Shown here piece after piece: positions 1 to 5,275 of a stretch of 5,571 nucleotides of DNA (its first letter is position 1; each line of letters starts with the position of its first letter). The notes under the pieces were generated by a model. That model worked only from the letters and a program-made list of their open reading frames with translations, was not told the origin of the DNA and did no database searches. The position numbers were made by a program, and so were the translations under genes. This DNA comes from Thermoplasmata archaeon (lineage in GTDB: Archaea; Thermoplasmatota; Thermoplasmata; SG8-5; JAGLSY01), in NCBI GenBank assembly GCA_023137005.1, contig JAGLQE010000067.1, positions 1 to 5,571 on the forward strand, in the 5' to 3' direction.

Positions 1-10
1 TAGGTTTATG

Positions 11-31
11 TTGATAGCCTTGTCCTATCAA
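11..31 (-). repeat. 7-bp inverted repeat downstream of the coiled-coil gene
   Basis: TTGATAG (11-17) and CTATCAA (25-31) form perfect 7-bp arms around a 7-base loop. The hairpin lies 30-50 bases past the stop codon of the minus-strand gene ending at 61, so it could mark the 3' end of that transcript. No clear T-run follows it on the minus strand before the window edge, so a classical intrinsic terminator is not demonstrated. Bases 1-60 hold no other supportable feature. Confidence 0.3.
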
Positions 32-60
32 TGATCGGCTCCATCTAAAATTGTAAATTA

Positions 61-429
61 TTATCCAATACCCTCAATACCCCTCTCAAGGACATCTTCT
101 CTCAGCCTGAGTCCCAATTCCCGCTTGGCATACCTCATGGCCTTTATCTGCATGATGTCCCACAGTGATGTGGATTCATCAAAATCAAGGTTCTCCGTGC
201 CCTCATAGGCCGCAGGAAGCGGGGGCAATGGCGGTATCTCTCCACCCAGGTCCTGGAATTCCTTCTCCCGCCGGGCCAGGTCCATCTCCCAATCATTCAG
301 TTCCTCTTCCTTCAACCTGAACTTCGCGGTCTCGTTCTCCATGATCCCCCAGACCGGGCGCAGACTGCCCTGGTCCTCATTATTCATTTCCTTGGCTATC
401 TTTTCATCAGGATCATCTTGTGGTGGCAT
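61..429 (-). CDS. hypothetical acidic coiled-coil protein, 122 aa
   Basis: I do not recognise this protein. The start at 429 is an ATG preceded by a Shine-Dalgarno-like GAGG (437-440) with 6-7 bases of spacing; the stop is TAA. The protein has no signal peptide, membrane segment or cysteine, so it is probably cytosolic. Residues 1-25 are polar and acidic. Residues 31-61 are rich in Glu, Lys and Arg, with hydrophobic residues L44, W47, L51, F58 and L61 in a heptad-like spacing that suggests a short coiled coil. A proline-rich hinge follows (IPPLPPLP, 65-72), then a second likely helix (88-116) containing SLWDIM and basic residues. This helix-hinge-helix layout would suit an adaptor or oligomerising protein, but that is inference. 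It lies 80 bases behind the Fe-S scaffold gene on the same strand, and could be co-transcribed or use the weak A/T box at 465-475. It is probably real, given its ribosome binding site and protein-like composition. Confidence 0.65.
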   Translation of the reverse strand: MPPQDDPDEKIAKEMNNEDQGSLRPVWGIMENETAKFRLKEEELNDWEMDLARREKEFQDLGGEIPPLPPLPAAYEGTENLDFDESTSLWDIMQIKAMRYAKRELGLRLREDVLERGIEGIG

Positions 430-436
430 TCTATTT

Positions 437-447
437 CCTCAAGGAGG
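437..447 (-). promoter_or_regulatory. ribosome binding site of the coiled-coil gene, inside a small hairpin
   Basis: Read on the minus strand, CCTC-CTT-GAGG can fold into a 4-bp stem with a 3-base loop. The right arm, GAGG, is the presumed ribosome binding site for the ATG at 429. The left arm belongs to TCACCTCCTT (450-441), which is identical to the conserved 3' end of 16S rRNA. The ribosome binding site can therefore pair with a copy of its own rRNA partner. The short stem makes real regulation uncertain. Confidence 0.35.
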
Positions 448-464
448 TGAATGTGTAACTGGCA

Positions 465-475
465 CATAATATTTT
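465..475 (-). promoter_or_regulatory. possible TATA box for the coiled-coil gene
   Basis: Minus-strand AAAATATTATG lies in the gap between the scaffold gene and the coiled-coil gene. A start of transcription about 25 bases further on would fall near 445, leaving a leader of roughly 16 bases that contains the GAGG ribosome binding site. This would let the coiled-coil gene be transcribed independently of the scaffold. It rests on composition and spacing only. Confidence 0.25.
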
Positions 476-509
476 GGAGAACATGAAGGTCGGATATCCA
501 TTGCCTGCT

Positions 510-899
510 CTATTTTCTGCTCAGATAGTTCGTGACCGCCTTTCTCAGTGTATCTGCGGTTAACTGGGCACAATGCTGATGATCCTCGGGCAGGCCTCCC
601 AGCTCGTCCATGATATCCTCATTGGTTATTGCCAGTGTCTCTTCCATTCCCTTGCCCTTGACCAACTGGGTCGCCACGCTCCCACAGGCTATGGTGGTCT
701 CACAGCCATCAGTGTAGAATAATATCTCATTGATCTGCCCATCTTTCATTCTCATGTAGAATTCCATGGTGTCCCCGCAGGAGCCGGTTATCTCTCCGAA
801 GCCGTCAGGATCGCTCATTCTCCCCACATTCTGGGGGTCATAGGATTCCTTGATCATCCTCTCGGTATTTTTTCTGCGCTCCTCGAAGTCATCCACCAT
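510..899 (-). CDS. NifU/IscU-like iron-sulfur cluster assembly scaffold protein
   Basis: This cytosolic protein is predicted to hold a nascent Fe-S cluster and pass it to client apoproteins. With the ATG at 899 it has 129 residues, the size of a stand-alone IscU. The three family cysteines are present: C41 in GSCGD with the conserved D43, C66 in TDGC, and C110 in QHCAQL preceded by H109. VKGKGMEETLAITNEDI matches the region after the second cysteine, and the N-terminal ESYDPQNVGRM matches the IscU ENPRNVG segment. An extra cysteine, C72 (GCETTIACGS), sits where E. coli IscU has serine; I recall this in other archaeal and clostridial members. There is no fused NifU C-terminal or ferredoxin-like domain. 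The open frame extends to a TTG at 923, but a TATA-like box at 937-944 would start transcription near 915, which favours the ATG at 899. No cysteine desulfurase is visible nearby. The family call is secure; the choice of start is likely but not certain. Confidence 0.93.
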   Translation of the reverse strand: MVDDFEERRKNTERMIKESYDPQNVGRMSDPDGFGEITGSCGDTMEFYMRMKDGQINEILFYTDGCETTIACGSVATQLVKGKGMEETLAITNEDIMDELGGLPEDHQHCAQLTADTLRKAVTNYLSRK

Positions 900-936
900 G
901 GCATACTGGAACAGAATAGGCAATAATTATCTTTTG

Positions 937-944
937 CTTATATC
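937..944 (-). promoter_or_regulatory. TATA-like box of the Fe-S scaffold gene
   Basis: Minus-strand GATATAAG lies about 40 bases before the ATG at 899. A typical archaeal spacing of about 26 bases puts transcription initiation near 915, giving a leader of roughly 15 bases. No convincing ribosome binding site precedes the ATG, consistent with a short or weakly led transcript. Confidence 0.45.
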
Positions 945-953
945 TAAGATTGT

Positions 954-1016
954 ACACATTTGATAAAATCAAATCAAACTCATTACCTGCATCTATTACA
1001 AACACGTTTGATAAAA
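954..1016. repeat. imperfect 15-base direct repeat, two copies
   Basis: ACACATTTGATAAAA (954-968) and ACACGTTTGATAAAA (1002-1016) differ at one base and start 48 bases apart. The first copy abuts the scaffold promoter. The second overlaps the T-tract of the PKD-gene terminator on the minus strand. They may be paired regulator sites or coincidence in A/T-rich DNA. Confidence 0.35.
959..973. promoter_or_regulatory. operator-like inverted repeat upstream of the Fe-S scaffold promoter
   Basis: TTTGAT-AAA-ATCAAA is a perfect 6-bp inverted repeat with a 3-base spacer. It sits 15 bases upstream of the scaffold's TATA-like box (937-944), where an activator, or a repressor blocking TBP/TFB, could bind. 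It overlaps one copy of a 15-base direct repeat. The regulator is unknown; iron or redox control would be plausible for an Fe-S gene but is not shown by the sequence. Confidence 0.35.
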
Positions 1017-1055
1017 AAAGAAAAGGAAGGGCTGTTGAACAGCCCTATTCAACAG
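1011..1055 (-). terminator. intrinsic-type terminator of the PKD-protein gene
   Basis: Starting only two bases past the stop codon (1057-1059), the minus strand reads into GGGCTGTT-C-AACAGCCC (1045-1029). As a hairpin this gives a GC-rich stem of 6-7 bp with a tight loop. It is followed directly by TTCCTTTTCTTTTTTTA (1028-1012). A GC stem plus U-rich tail is the classical intrinsic terminator, and U-tracts alone terminate archaeal RNA polymerase. A second, alternative stem overlaps it: CTGTTGAA with TTCAACAG, covering 1055-1032 with an 8-base loop. The terminator separates the secreted-protein gene from the scaffold gene that follows on the same strand. Confidence 0.75.
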
Positions 1056-1056
1056 T

Positions 1057-2874
1057 CTATTCGACAATTACATCCAAGGAATATGCGTATACTCCGCCAT
1101 CATCATCTGTAATGGTCAATAAAGTGGAATACGTACCCTTACTTGCGTAGTCATGTTCCAATAGATAGTTATACATCACGGAGTTGCCAGCATATGGGCT
1201 GTCAACCAGATCGTCACCTACTCCATCATTGTACAATGTGAAGGTTTCCACGGTTCCGTCACCCAGGTCCCATGTGATGAACAGATCGTCACTACCAGGA
1301 TCAATGATGTTAATATCGAAGAAGAAAACATAATTGACCTGACCTGGAACAACTGGTAGATCCACAACGTGTTCTGTGACATCCATGAGTTTGAAGTGCA
1401 TGCCTGCCTCGTATGTCATTGTTTCATCTGTTTCCTGACCATAATTGGGCACAGCAACTCCATTGATGGACCTGGTGTAAAGCACATCGGTCTTTATCTT
1501 CTTTTCAGCCACATTGCATACTGTCAGTTTTTCATATGTGTAGTAATCATCAAAGGAGAATGTAGCTGTGTCCCCATCCTTCTGGAAATGGATCTGGTTA
1601 CCATCAACATCAAAGACGGGGGTTCTTCTACCATCCACAGGATCCAGCTGATAAAAGAAGACGTGGATCCAGTTCAGATTATCTTCACTTTGTATCTGGA
1701 GAGTAACCTGGGTGTATCCTTTTCCTGCCTCAATAAGCGGAGTGATTGATACTCCATCAATGTCAGGACCTGTTGCAGTGTTAAGGACGATAACGGTCAT
1801 GGTGTCGACAGCGGTCGCGCCCTCATCATCTGTCACAGTGAGCTGGACAGTTGATACATGATCATCATTCCAGAAATTACCACTTGGTGTTACGCCTGTG
1901 GCATCAATATCATTATCTGTTATCCCATCAGTTCCTGAGTCATGGTTTATGTCGATATCCCAGAAATAAGAAACAATATTTCCATCAGTGTCAGAGGATA
2001 ACGAACCATCGAGTGTTATTACACCATTCTCACTGATAATCTGATCTGAGCCAGCCTCTGCGATCGGTATCTTATTTACCTGTGGGAAAGTGATCTCGAT
2101 CGGATCTGTCGCCCACAACATTATGGCATTACCCGGGAAATCTGAATAATCATGTCTCCACTCCCAGTCCTTAGATGCCATGCCGGAAAATGTTGTTGTG
2201 TCAACATAGCTGAACCATTTCTGGGTCTCCTGTATCCAATATGAGGCTATTATCGCATCACCGGCAGCTCCACCAGTAAGTAGATCTGGGTCTATCGAAC
2301 CATCTGTAAAGTTGTGAGCTCGGGGCCAGAAGTCCCATTCTCCCTTGTGTGGGTAACCTATGAAGTTCCAGCATCCAGCTTCAAGGTTCAAAGTATAGTC
2401 GGCTGGGTCCTTCCAGCAGGTCGCATCAAAGGTGATTACATATGGGCCTGGCAGATGGAATTCGACAAAGTAACCATACTGGCCCTTTATCTCAAAGGCC
2501 GCGGATTCCGGGTCGCCTAGGGTATAGACATCATACACGCTCGGGTTGGTTCCAAGTATCCTGTTCTGGATGTTTATATTCGGGTCTGATACACCCAAGC
2601 TTACAAGGTAGGCATCGATCAATTCCAATGCGTCCTGGGCATCGAAGTAGGGATTGGTTCCAACTCTGAAATCCGGGTTCATTGGAGTACTTACTGCATT
2701 GTATCCCTGTATAAGGCGCCATTCAAATATTCCACCACCCTGCTCGATAGTAGTAGCAGGTGTTGATTGTATCTCAACTAGTATGTCATTCTCAGCAAGG
2801 ACAGGTGTTGTTAAAGACAATGTCATTGCTATCATCATTATAGCTATTGCTAAACTTACAATTTTTAGTTTCAT
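1057..2874 (-). CDS. secreted PKD-domain protein
   Basis: This is a probable extracellular or cell-surface protein of 605 residues from the ATG at 2874. That start has a GGAG ribosome binding site at 2883-2886 with 8 bases of spacing, and opens a clean signal peptide (residues 1-27: two lysines, hydrophobic core, cleavage after VLA). The frame extends 12 codons further, to an ATG at 2910, but that start would bury the signal. Residues 29-265 are a beta-rich region with two G-[YC]-[NW] segments, GYNAVSTP near 57 and AGCWNFIGYP near 166, resembling the GWN-type modules of archaeal surface proteins. Residues 270-364 are a PKD-like domain (AEAGSDQ, WDID at 305, VTDDEG at 347) with an Asp-rich insertion. 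Residues 369-478 are an unassigned beta-type module. Residues 505-605 are a second PKD-like domain (WDLGDG at 535, TDDDGG at 589). The chain ends at the PKD domain, without a C-terminal membrane anchor or archaeosortase signal. PKD domains usually mediate adhesion or substrate contact. No catalytic domain is recognised. Confidence 0.88.
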   Translation of the reverse strand: MKLKIVSLAIAIMMIAMTLSLTTPVLAENDILVEIQSTPATTIEQGGGIFEWRLIQGYNAVSTPMNPDFRVGTNPYFDAQDALELIDAYLVSLGVSDPNINIQNRILGTNPSVYDVYTLGDPESAAFEIKGQYGYFVEFHLPGPYVITFDATCWKDPADYTLNLEAGCWNFIGYPHKGEWDFWPRAHNFTDGSIDPDLLTGGAAGDAIIASYWIQETQKWFSYVDTTTFSGMASKDWEWRHDYSDFPGNAIMLWATDPIEITFPQVNKIPIAEAGSDQIISENGVITLDGSLSSDTDGNIVSYFWDIDINHDSGTDGITDNDIDATGVTPSGNFWNDDHVSTVQLTVTDDEGATAVDTMTVIVLNTATGPDIDGVSITPLIEAGKGYTQVTLQIQSEDNLNWIHVFFYQLDPVDGRRTPVFDVDGNQIHFQKDGDTATFSFDDYYTYEKLTVCNVAEKKIKTDVLYTRSINGVAVPNYGQETDETMTYEAGMHFKLMDVTEHVVDLPVVPGQVNYVFFFDINIIDPGSDDLFITWDLGDGTVETFTLYNDGVGDDLVDSPYAGNSVMYNYLLEHDYASKGTYSTLLTITDDDGGVYAYSLDVIVE

Positions 2875-2882
2875 TACTTCCA

Positions 2883-2886
2883 CTCC
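2883..2886 (-). promoter_or_regulatory. ribosome binding site deciding the PKD-gene start
   Basis: Minus-strand GGAG lies 8 bases before the ATG at 2874. The upstream in-frame ATG at 2910 lacks a comparable site. Together with the signal peptide starting at 2874, this fixes the start used here. Confidence 0.7.
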
Positions 2887-2923
2887 ACTAGCTTTTAAAG
2901 ATCCACACATTGTATTTTGGCAG

Positions 2924-2933
2924 AACTTTAAGC
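2924..2933 (-). promoter_or_regulatory. possible TATA box of the PKD-protein gene
   Basis: Minus-strand GCTTAAAGTT would start transcription near 2902, leaving a leader of about 28 bases that contains the GGAG site. Competing A/T boxes occur at 2891-2900 (CTTTAAAAGC, which would start transcription at or inside the ATG) and around 2996-3009 (TATATATATTTTAA, which would give a leader of about 100 bases). The rest of the 178-base gap between the helicase and this gene is A/T-rich with no further gene. Confidence 0.3.
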
Positions 2934-3052
2934 GGGTGAATTACAATTTAATAAATAAAGGTTACTATATGATTAACAAAGTTATGAATTGTTATTTAAA
3001 ATATATATAGCCATTGACCATTTAATAGATGAATTAAGAAGTGAAGAACGAT

Positions 3053-5128
3053 CTACCACTCCTTACCAAAGAACTCCCTCAATTCCTCATCCACATTATC
3101 CATCCTTCTGAGCTTTTGGTCCTCGGGCATGTACTTTCTGTAATTGGAATAGCTGAATCTCTTATCCAGCAGGATGATCACCGCCCTGTCTGTCTCGGAT
3201 CGGATGCATCTGCCCATGGACTGTAGTACGCGGTTAATGGCCGGAGAGTTGTAACCATAATCACGGCCTTTCCCATGGCCGAACTTCCTATCATAATAAT
3301 CGATGAGCTGGCTTTGTTCCAGGGATGGGGGTGCGAAGGGAACTCCAACAATAATTACCGCATCGAGGAGATTGTCTTTATAGTCTATTCCCTCGGATAG
3401 TGAACCACCCATGACACCCAGCAGCAGACCGCCCCAGCCGTCCTTCAGATCGGTCAGGGTATCCAGCACCCTCCTTTTCTGGGCCTTGTTCGATGTTTGG
3501 GATTCGGCTATTACCTCCTTATCAGTATCGATGCGAAATCTGACCTCCTTCAGCATGCCGTAAGAGGGGAAGAAAACAGCGGCATTGCCCGGTATGATCT
3601 TGCATGCTCGACCGATATGCCTGGCTATCCTGTCGTACATGGCCTCGGACCTTTCCTTGTAGAGCGTGGTGACATCCCCTGCAACATAAACCGGTCTGTT
3701 CTCGGGTGGGAAGGGAGACGGATATGTCCTGAGTATCCTATCATTGTCACCGACTCCCAGGATATCGGCGAACATATTGGTGGGGAAGAGTGTGCCACTC
3801 ATTATGATGCTGGAATGGAACTCCGCGAAGATGGGGGCCGAGATCACCGAGGGATCGAGAAGGCGCAGTGAGAGCTTGGAACCATCCTTCTGGCTCACTA
3901 TCCTTATCAGGCCGTCCATATCCTGCCGATAGCCATCCAGAAAATCCGCGACTGCCGTGGCTTGGCTGCTTTGACCCTTGATCATCCTCATCTCTCCCAG
4001 TTTCCTCAATTGCTTGATAAGGGAATCCAGGTCCATGGCCTCGAAGAAGGATTGTCCCAGGCCAGCCTCTATCCTTGATAGGAAGACCTCGGAACCTGTC
4101 AATTTTTCCTGACCAGGCTCCACCTCATCCAGCAATCTGGACAGCTCCCGCTTCATCATATTCAGGATGTGGGATGTCTGTTGGCTCTTGACCTCGGATA
4201 TGGCCTCTGAAAGCATATTGGCCGTCAAATTCTGAGTGTAATAGTTCCTTATCCTTCCTGGTAGATTATGGGCCTCATCCACTATGACGATGCACTCGTC
4301 CAATGATCTGTCAAAGCTTTCCAGGATGGTCTCGCGAATGTCCGGATCAAAGATATAATTGTAATCGCAGACAATGACATTGGCATCTGCCGCGGCTTTG
4401 AGCGCGACCTTGTGAGGGCATACATGCTCACCGATCGCCGCTTCCTTCAATTCCTCAACATGGAGTATGGAGGAATGTATATTATCGACCAGATCCTCGC
4501 TCGTATTCTTGAAATAACTGCATGAGCCGTTCTTCTGGCTGGTCCTGCAGAGGAGGGTGAAAGCCGCGTGAAATTCCTGGGCAATATCCCTGGGACACAT
4601 GGCCTGTTTGGAGATTATGTCCACGACCTTTATCTTGACATTGTAGATGGAGCCAATGATCTTCAGGGTCTCGACCGCGATATGATGCTGGGATTGCTTG
4701 GAAGTAAGAAAGAAAACCACTTTCCCGCTCTTGAGGGATTCGGAAATAGCAGGCACGAGGGCCGCCGCTGTCTTACCGATGCCCGTGGGCGCATTGGCCA
4801 GGAGATGCTTCTTCACCTTGATGGCCATACCAGCATCCTTGATGAACTGGGACTGGCCCTCCCTGACCGTGGGATGGGGAAAATATGGGATCGTAGGGTG
4901 CTTGCCATGATTCTTTGTCAGAACCGGTGCCACTGCGAAGGACGTGTTCTCTTTCTTGATCTGGGAAAAGGACCTTTTGGGAGCCATCTTATCCATGTGG
5001 TTTGCATGGTCTCTTCTATCTGAACTGGATCTGCTCGCCTGGCTGCATCTGGGACAATAGGTCTCATTGATCCCCCGTCGCTTCCTTATCTTGAGCAGGG
5101 AACGGCATTCATCGCAGAACATGGACAT
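3053..5128 (-). CDS. XPD/DinG-family (Rad3-related) ATP-dependent DNA helicase with N-terminal zinc ribbon
   Basis: This is a 691-residue superfamily 2 helicase, predicted to unwind DNA 5' to 3' in repair or replication-conflict processing. Residues 1-28 carry two CxxC pairs (C5, C8, C25, C28) resembling the zinc ribbon of archaeal TFS/RpoM proteins. A polar linker follows to about 75. The helicase core shows a Q-like region (PYFPHPTVREGQ, 81-92), Walker A (APTGIGKT, 113-120), DEAH (284-287), SGTLF (444-448), GSLSEGID (575-582) and QSMGRCIR (636-643). Between Walker A and DEAH, C178, C194, C203 and C237 match the four ligands of the XPD 4Fe-4S domain (C237 in CPHK, as in XPD CPY). Single-chain archaeal XPD proteins are about 550-600 residues, so much of the extra length is the N-terminal module. 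The ATG at 5128 is used; one at 5122 would lose two residues. Neither has a clear ribosome binding site. CTAATAC (about 5152-5158, minus strand) is 24-30 bases upstream, so a leaderless mRNA is possible. A DinG-like role is not excluded. Confidence 0.93.
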   Translation of the reverse strand: MSMFCDECRSLLKIRKRRGINETYCPRCSQASRSSSDRRDHANHMDKMAPKRSFSQIKKENTSFAVAPVLTKNHGKHPTIPYFPHPTVREGQSQFIKDAGMAIKVKKHLLANAPTGIGKTAAALVPAISESLKSGKVVFFLTSKQSQHHIAVETLKIIGSIYNVKIKVVDIISKQAMCPRDIAQEFHAAFTLLCRTSQKNGSCSYFKNTSEDLVDNIHSSILHVEELKEAAIGEHVCPHKVALKAAADANVIVCDYNYIFDPDIRETILESFDRSLDECIVIVDEAHNLPGRIRNYYTQNLTANMLSEAISEVKSQQTSHILNMMKRELSRLLDEVEPGQEKLTGSEVFLSRIEAGLGQSFFEAMDLDSLIKQLRKLGEMRMIKGQSSQATAVADFLDGYRQDMDGLIRIVSQKDGSKLSLRLLDPSVISAPIFAEFHSSIIMSGTLFPTNMFADILGVGDNDRILRTYPSPFPPENRPVYVAGDVTTLYKERSEAMYDRIARHIGRACKIIPGNAAVFFPSYGMLKEVRFRIDTDKEVIAESQTSNKAQKRRVLDTLTDLKDGWGGLLLGVMGGSLSEGIDYKDNLLDAVIIVGVPFAPPSLEQSQLIDYYDRKFGHGKGRDYGYNSPAINRVLQSMGRCIRSETDRAVIILLDKRFSYSNYRKYMPEDQKLRRMDNVDEELREFFGKEW

Positions 5129-5195
5129 TGAGGCGGGTTAAAACCTTGGAGTATTAGAGGGCTTTCCCGGGGTTGGTGAAAGTATTATTGATTTC

Positions 5196-5220
5196 ATAAA
5201 TTATCGATTTCGATATTTAT
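5196..5220. promoter_or_regulatory. near-perfect palindrome in the divergent promoter region
   Basis: ATAAATTATCGA (5196-5207) and TCGATATTTAT (5210-5220) are inverted copies that differ by one extra A, separated by TT. The site lies between the divergently transcribed helicase and repeat-protein genes, about 10 bases before the latter's TATA-like box, a position typical of a dimeric regulator's operator. The rest of the 147-base intergenic region (5129-5275) contains only promoter-like elements and a short GC-rich patch near 5165-5172. Confidence 0.4.
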
Positions 5221-5230
5221 TAGCAAACAA

Positions 5231-5237
5231 TATATAT
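5231..5237 (+). promoter_or_regulatory. TATA-like box of the Asn-Gly repeat gene
   Basis: TATATAT is preceded by the purine-rich stretch AGCAAACAA, a plausible TFB recognition element. Initiation about 26 bases downstream would be near 5260, giving a leader of about 15 bases before the ATG at 5276. GGGGG (5270-5274) lies one base from the ATG, too close to act as a normal ribosome binding site. Confidence 0.45.
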
Positions 5238-5275
5238 GTAGTGCTTCATGTCTTGCATTAACCTGTACCGGGGGA

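Noticed and set aside
441..486. Perfect plus-strand Shine-Dalgarno AAGGAGGTGA with ATG at 451
   Set aside because: The frame ends after 11 codons. A second ATG at 483 gives only about 26 codons, running antisense into the scaffold gene. The sequence is better explained as the leader of the minus-strand gene.
900..923. Upstream TTG start for the scaffold (8 extra residues)
   Set aside because: It is a rare start codon with no ribosome binding site and lies upstream of the transcription start predicted from the TATA-like box. The ATG at 899 gives a normal IscU length.
950..1150. 66-codon plus-strand open frame
   Set aside because: It crosses the scaffold promoter region, the terminator hairpin and the end of the PKD gene. 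Its sequence is explained by those elements.
1369..1749. 126-codon plus-strand open frame
   Set aside because: It lies entirely antisense to the PKD-protein gene, has no ribosome binding site or family features, and its translation is rich in Cys, Ile and His as expected of a shadow frame.
2875..2910. Upstream ATG for the PKD protein (12 extra residues)
   Set aside because: It would place a polar segment before the signal peptide. The GGAG site and signal peptide both support the ATG at 2874.
3497..3871. 124-codon plus-strand open frame
   Set aside because: It is antisense to the helicase C-terminal half, with no recognisable domain and no promoter.
4568..5023. 151-codon plus-strand open frame
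   Set aside because: It is antisense to the helicase motifs. The helicase frame has clear conserved motifs, so this is a shadow.
510..5128. Dedicated Fe-S module linking scaffold and helicase
   Set aside because: Both are Fe-S related, but an unrelated secreted-protein gene with its own terminator lies between them, so the proximity is weak evidence.
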